This document shows, piece by piece, positions 31,225 through 32,059 of a stretch of 32,059 nt of DNA. The notes below the pieces were generated by a model. The model had not been told where the DNA came from and searched no databases. It was given only the letters and a program-made list of their open reading frames with translations. The stretch is from assembly GCA_016794825.1 (NCBI GenBank), contig JAEUJH010000748.1, forward strand, positions 1 through 32,059, in the 5' to 3' direction. How positions within the stretch are numbered: position 1 is the stretch's first letter; each line of letters opens with the position of its first letter. This DNA comes from Gemmatimonadota bacterium (lineage in GTDB: Bacteria > Gemmatimonadota > Gemmatimonadetes > Gemmatimonadales > GWC2-71-9). The position numbers and the translations under genes were made by a program.

Positions 31225-32059
31225 AGCGAAAGAGGAGGACGTCGCCATCCTGGACCACGTACTCCTTGCCTTCGGAGCGGACCAGACCTTGCTCCCGCGC
31301 TGGTTTCCACCCGCCCACCCGCACGAAGTCGTCGAACGCCACCGTCTCCGCCCGGATGAAGCCCCGTTCGAAGTCGGTGTGGATCACCGCCGCAGCCTGA
31401 GGCGCCCGGTCGCCCCGATGGATGGTCCAGGCCCGGACCTCTTTCTCGCCGGCGGTGAAGTAGCTCTGTAATCCGAGCAGATGGTAGGCCGCCCGGGCCA
31501 ATCGATCGAGCCCGGATTCGTGCAGGCCGAGCGAGTCGAGGAAGTCCTTGCGGTCCTCGGGGGCCAACTCGGCCAGTTCCATCTCGACCCGGGCCGAGAA
31601 CAGGACCACCTCGGCCTCCTCGCCCGACGCGGTGATGGCGGCCTGGAGGGCGGCGACGTGGGCGTTGCCGGTGTTGAGGTCCGCCTCGCCGACGTTGGCG
31701 GCGTACAGCACCGGCTTGGCGGTGAGGAGGTTGAACTGGCGGAAGGTCGGCAACTCCTCGGCCGTCGGCACCACCGTCCGGGCCGGCTGGCCACGAGAGA
31801 GGGCATCCTTGACCGCTTCGAGGAGGCGGGCCTCGACCTTGGCCTGGGCGTCGCCGGAGCGAGCGGTGCGGACGGCCTTGTCGAGCCGTTTCTCCACCCC
31901 GGCGAGGTCGGCCAGTCCCAGCTCCAGGTTGATCACGTCGCGGTCGCGGACCGGATCGACCGATCCCATGACGTGCTGGATGTCGTCGTCCTCGAAGCAC
32001 CGGATGACGTGGACGATGGCATCGACTTCCCGGATGTTGGCCAGGAACTGGTTCCCGAG
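31214..32059 (-). CDS. ychF: Redox-regulated/ribosome-binding ATPase YchF, 5' end outside the window
   Basis: The last 281 residues are visible and the frame is open to the window edge. They run from the G domain (LGNQFLANIREVDAIVHVIRC, DPVRDRDVINLELGLADL) through the coiled-coil insert to the TGS domain (FDDFVRVGGW, YVVQDGDVLLFRFNV). The P-loop lies beyond the edge. YchF is an Obg-family protein that prefers ATP and binds ribosomes. About 80 residues of the usual 363 are missing. Confidence 0.96.
   Translation of the reverse strand, partial: LGNQFLANIREVDAIVHVIRCFEDDDIQHVMGSVDPVRDRDVINLELGLADLAGVEKRLDKAVRTARSGDAQAKVEARLLEAVKDALSRGQPARTVVPTAEELPTFRQFNLLTAKPVLYAANVGEADLNTGNAHVAALQAAITASGEEAEVVLFSARVEMELAELAPEDRKDFLDSLGLHESGLDRLARAAYHLLGLQSYFTAGEKEVRAWTIHRGDRAPQAAAVIHTDFERGFIRAETVAFDDFVRVGGWKPAREQGLVRSEGKEYVVQDGDVLLFRFNV

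Noticed and set aside
1-32059. CRISPR arrays, insertion sequences, prophage, tRNA or rRNA genes
   Set aside because: No regular repeats, transposase or integrase frames, and no non-coding gap is large enough or shows tRNA features. The largest gaps are about 130-170 bases and are described above.

Overview
The window is about 32 kb of high-GC, densely coded chromosome made almost entirely of housekeeping genes. Gene content points to a Gram-negative, non-enteric bacterium, most likely Gemmatimonadota (FCB group). The clues are a short sigma-70 factor without region 1.1 like the primary sigma of Bacteroidetes, a LolA-type protein and an Omp85 barrel (outer membrane), SPOR and SpoIID wall proteins, a fused FakA-FakB protein, and GTG starts with overlapping stop/start codons. 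The phylum is inferred from protein style, not from a marker search. I see no insertion sequence, prophage, tRNA, rRNA or CRISPR array.

Layout, left to right. (1) Bases 2-1698 (+): 3' part of a sigma-54 response regulator and a small membrane protein. (2) About 1722-1816 (-): a candidate SRP RNA (ffs), divergent from an aldehyde dehydrogenase (1866-3356, +). (3) 3431-8383 (+): primary-type sigma factor, YajQ, SpoIID-like lipoprotein, Gfo/Idh/MocA oxidoreductase and DUF4105 membrane protein, closely packed, ending at a bidirectional terminator at 8401-8423. (4) 8454-10702 (-): Crp-type regulator, metallo-beta-lactamase-fold hydrolase and CsgG-like protein, read in that order. (5) 10860-16151 (+): rpmE-prfA-prmC-YlbF-tmk-S41 homologue-DUF2520, with gaps or overlaps of only a few bases. 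(6) 16156-21514 (-): smc-aroF, then a LolA-like gene. (7) 21595-30435 (-): rpsF-rpsR-DUF2232-rplI-FakAB fusion-rsfS-peptidase/propeller/Omp85 protein-SPOR lipoprotein, ending in a terminator that overlaps the last stop codon. (8) 30568-31224 (+): a MOSC protein, divergent from rpsF and convergent with the 3' part of ychF (31214-32059, -).

The genes form three themes. Translation: L31, RF1 and its methylase PrmC, S6, S18, L9, RsfS, SRP RNA, YchF. Envelope: SpoIID and SPOR proteins that both act on stem-peptide-free peptidoglycan, a LolA-like carrier, the Omp85 fusion, the CsgG-like protein and DUF4105. Chromosome and metabolism: SMC, dTMP kinase, DAHP synthase, fatty-acid kinase.

The items most worth a second look are: an S41 protease homologue that has lost both catalytic residues; a single-chain HExxH peptidase/propeller/Omp85 protein co-transcribed with ribosomal genes; a FakA-FakB fusion; a Crp regulator touching a putative phosphodiesterase gene; the SRP RNA; and a set of similar promoters, including two that overlap head to head between rpsF and the MOSC gene.
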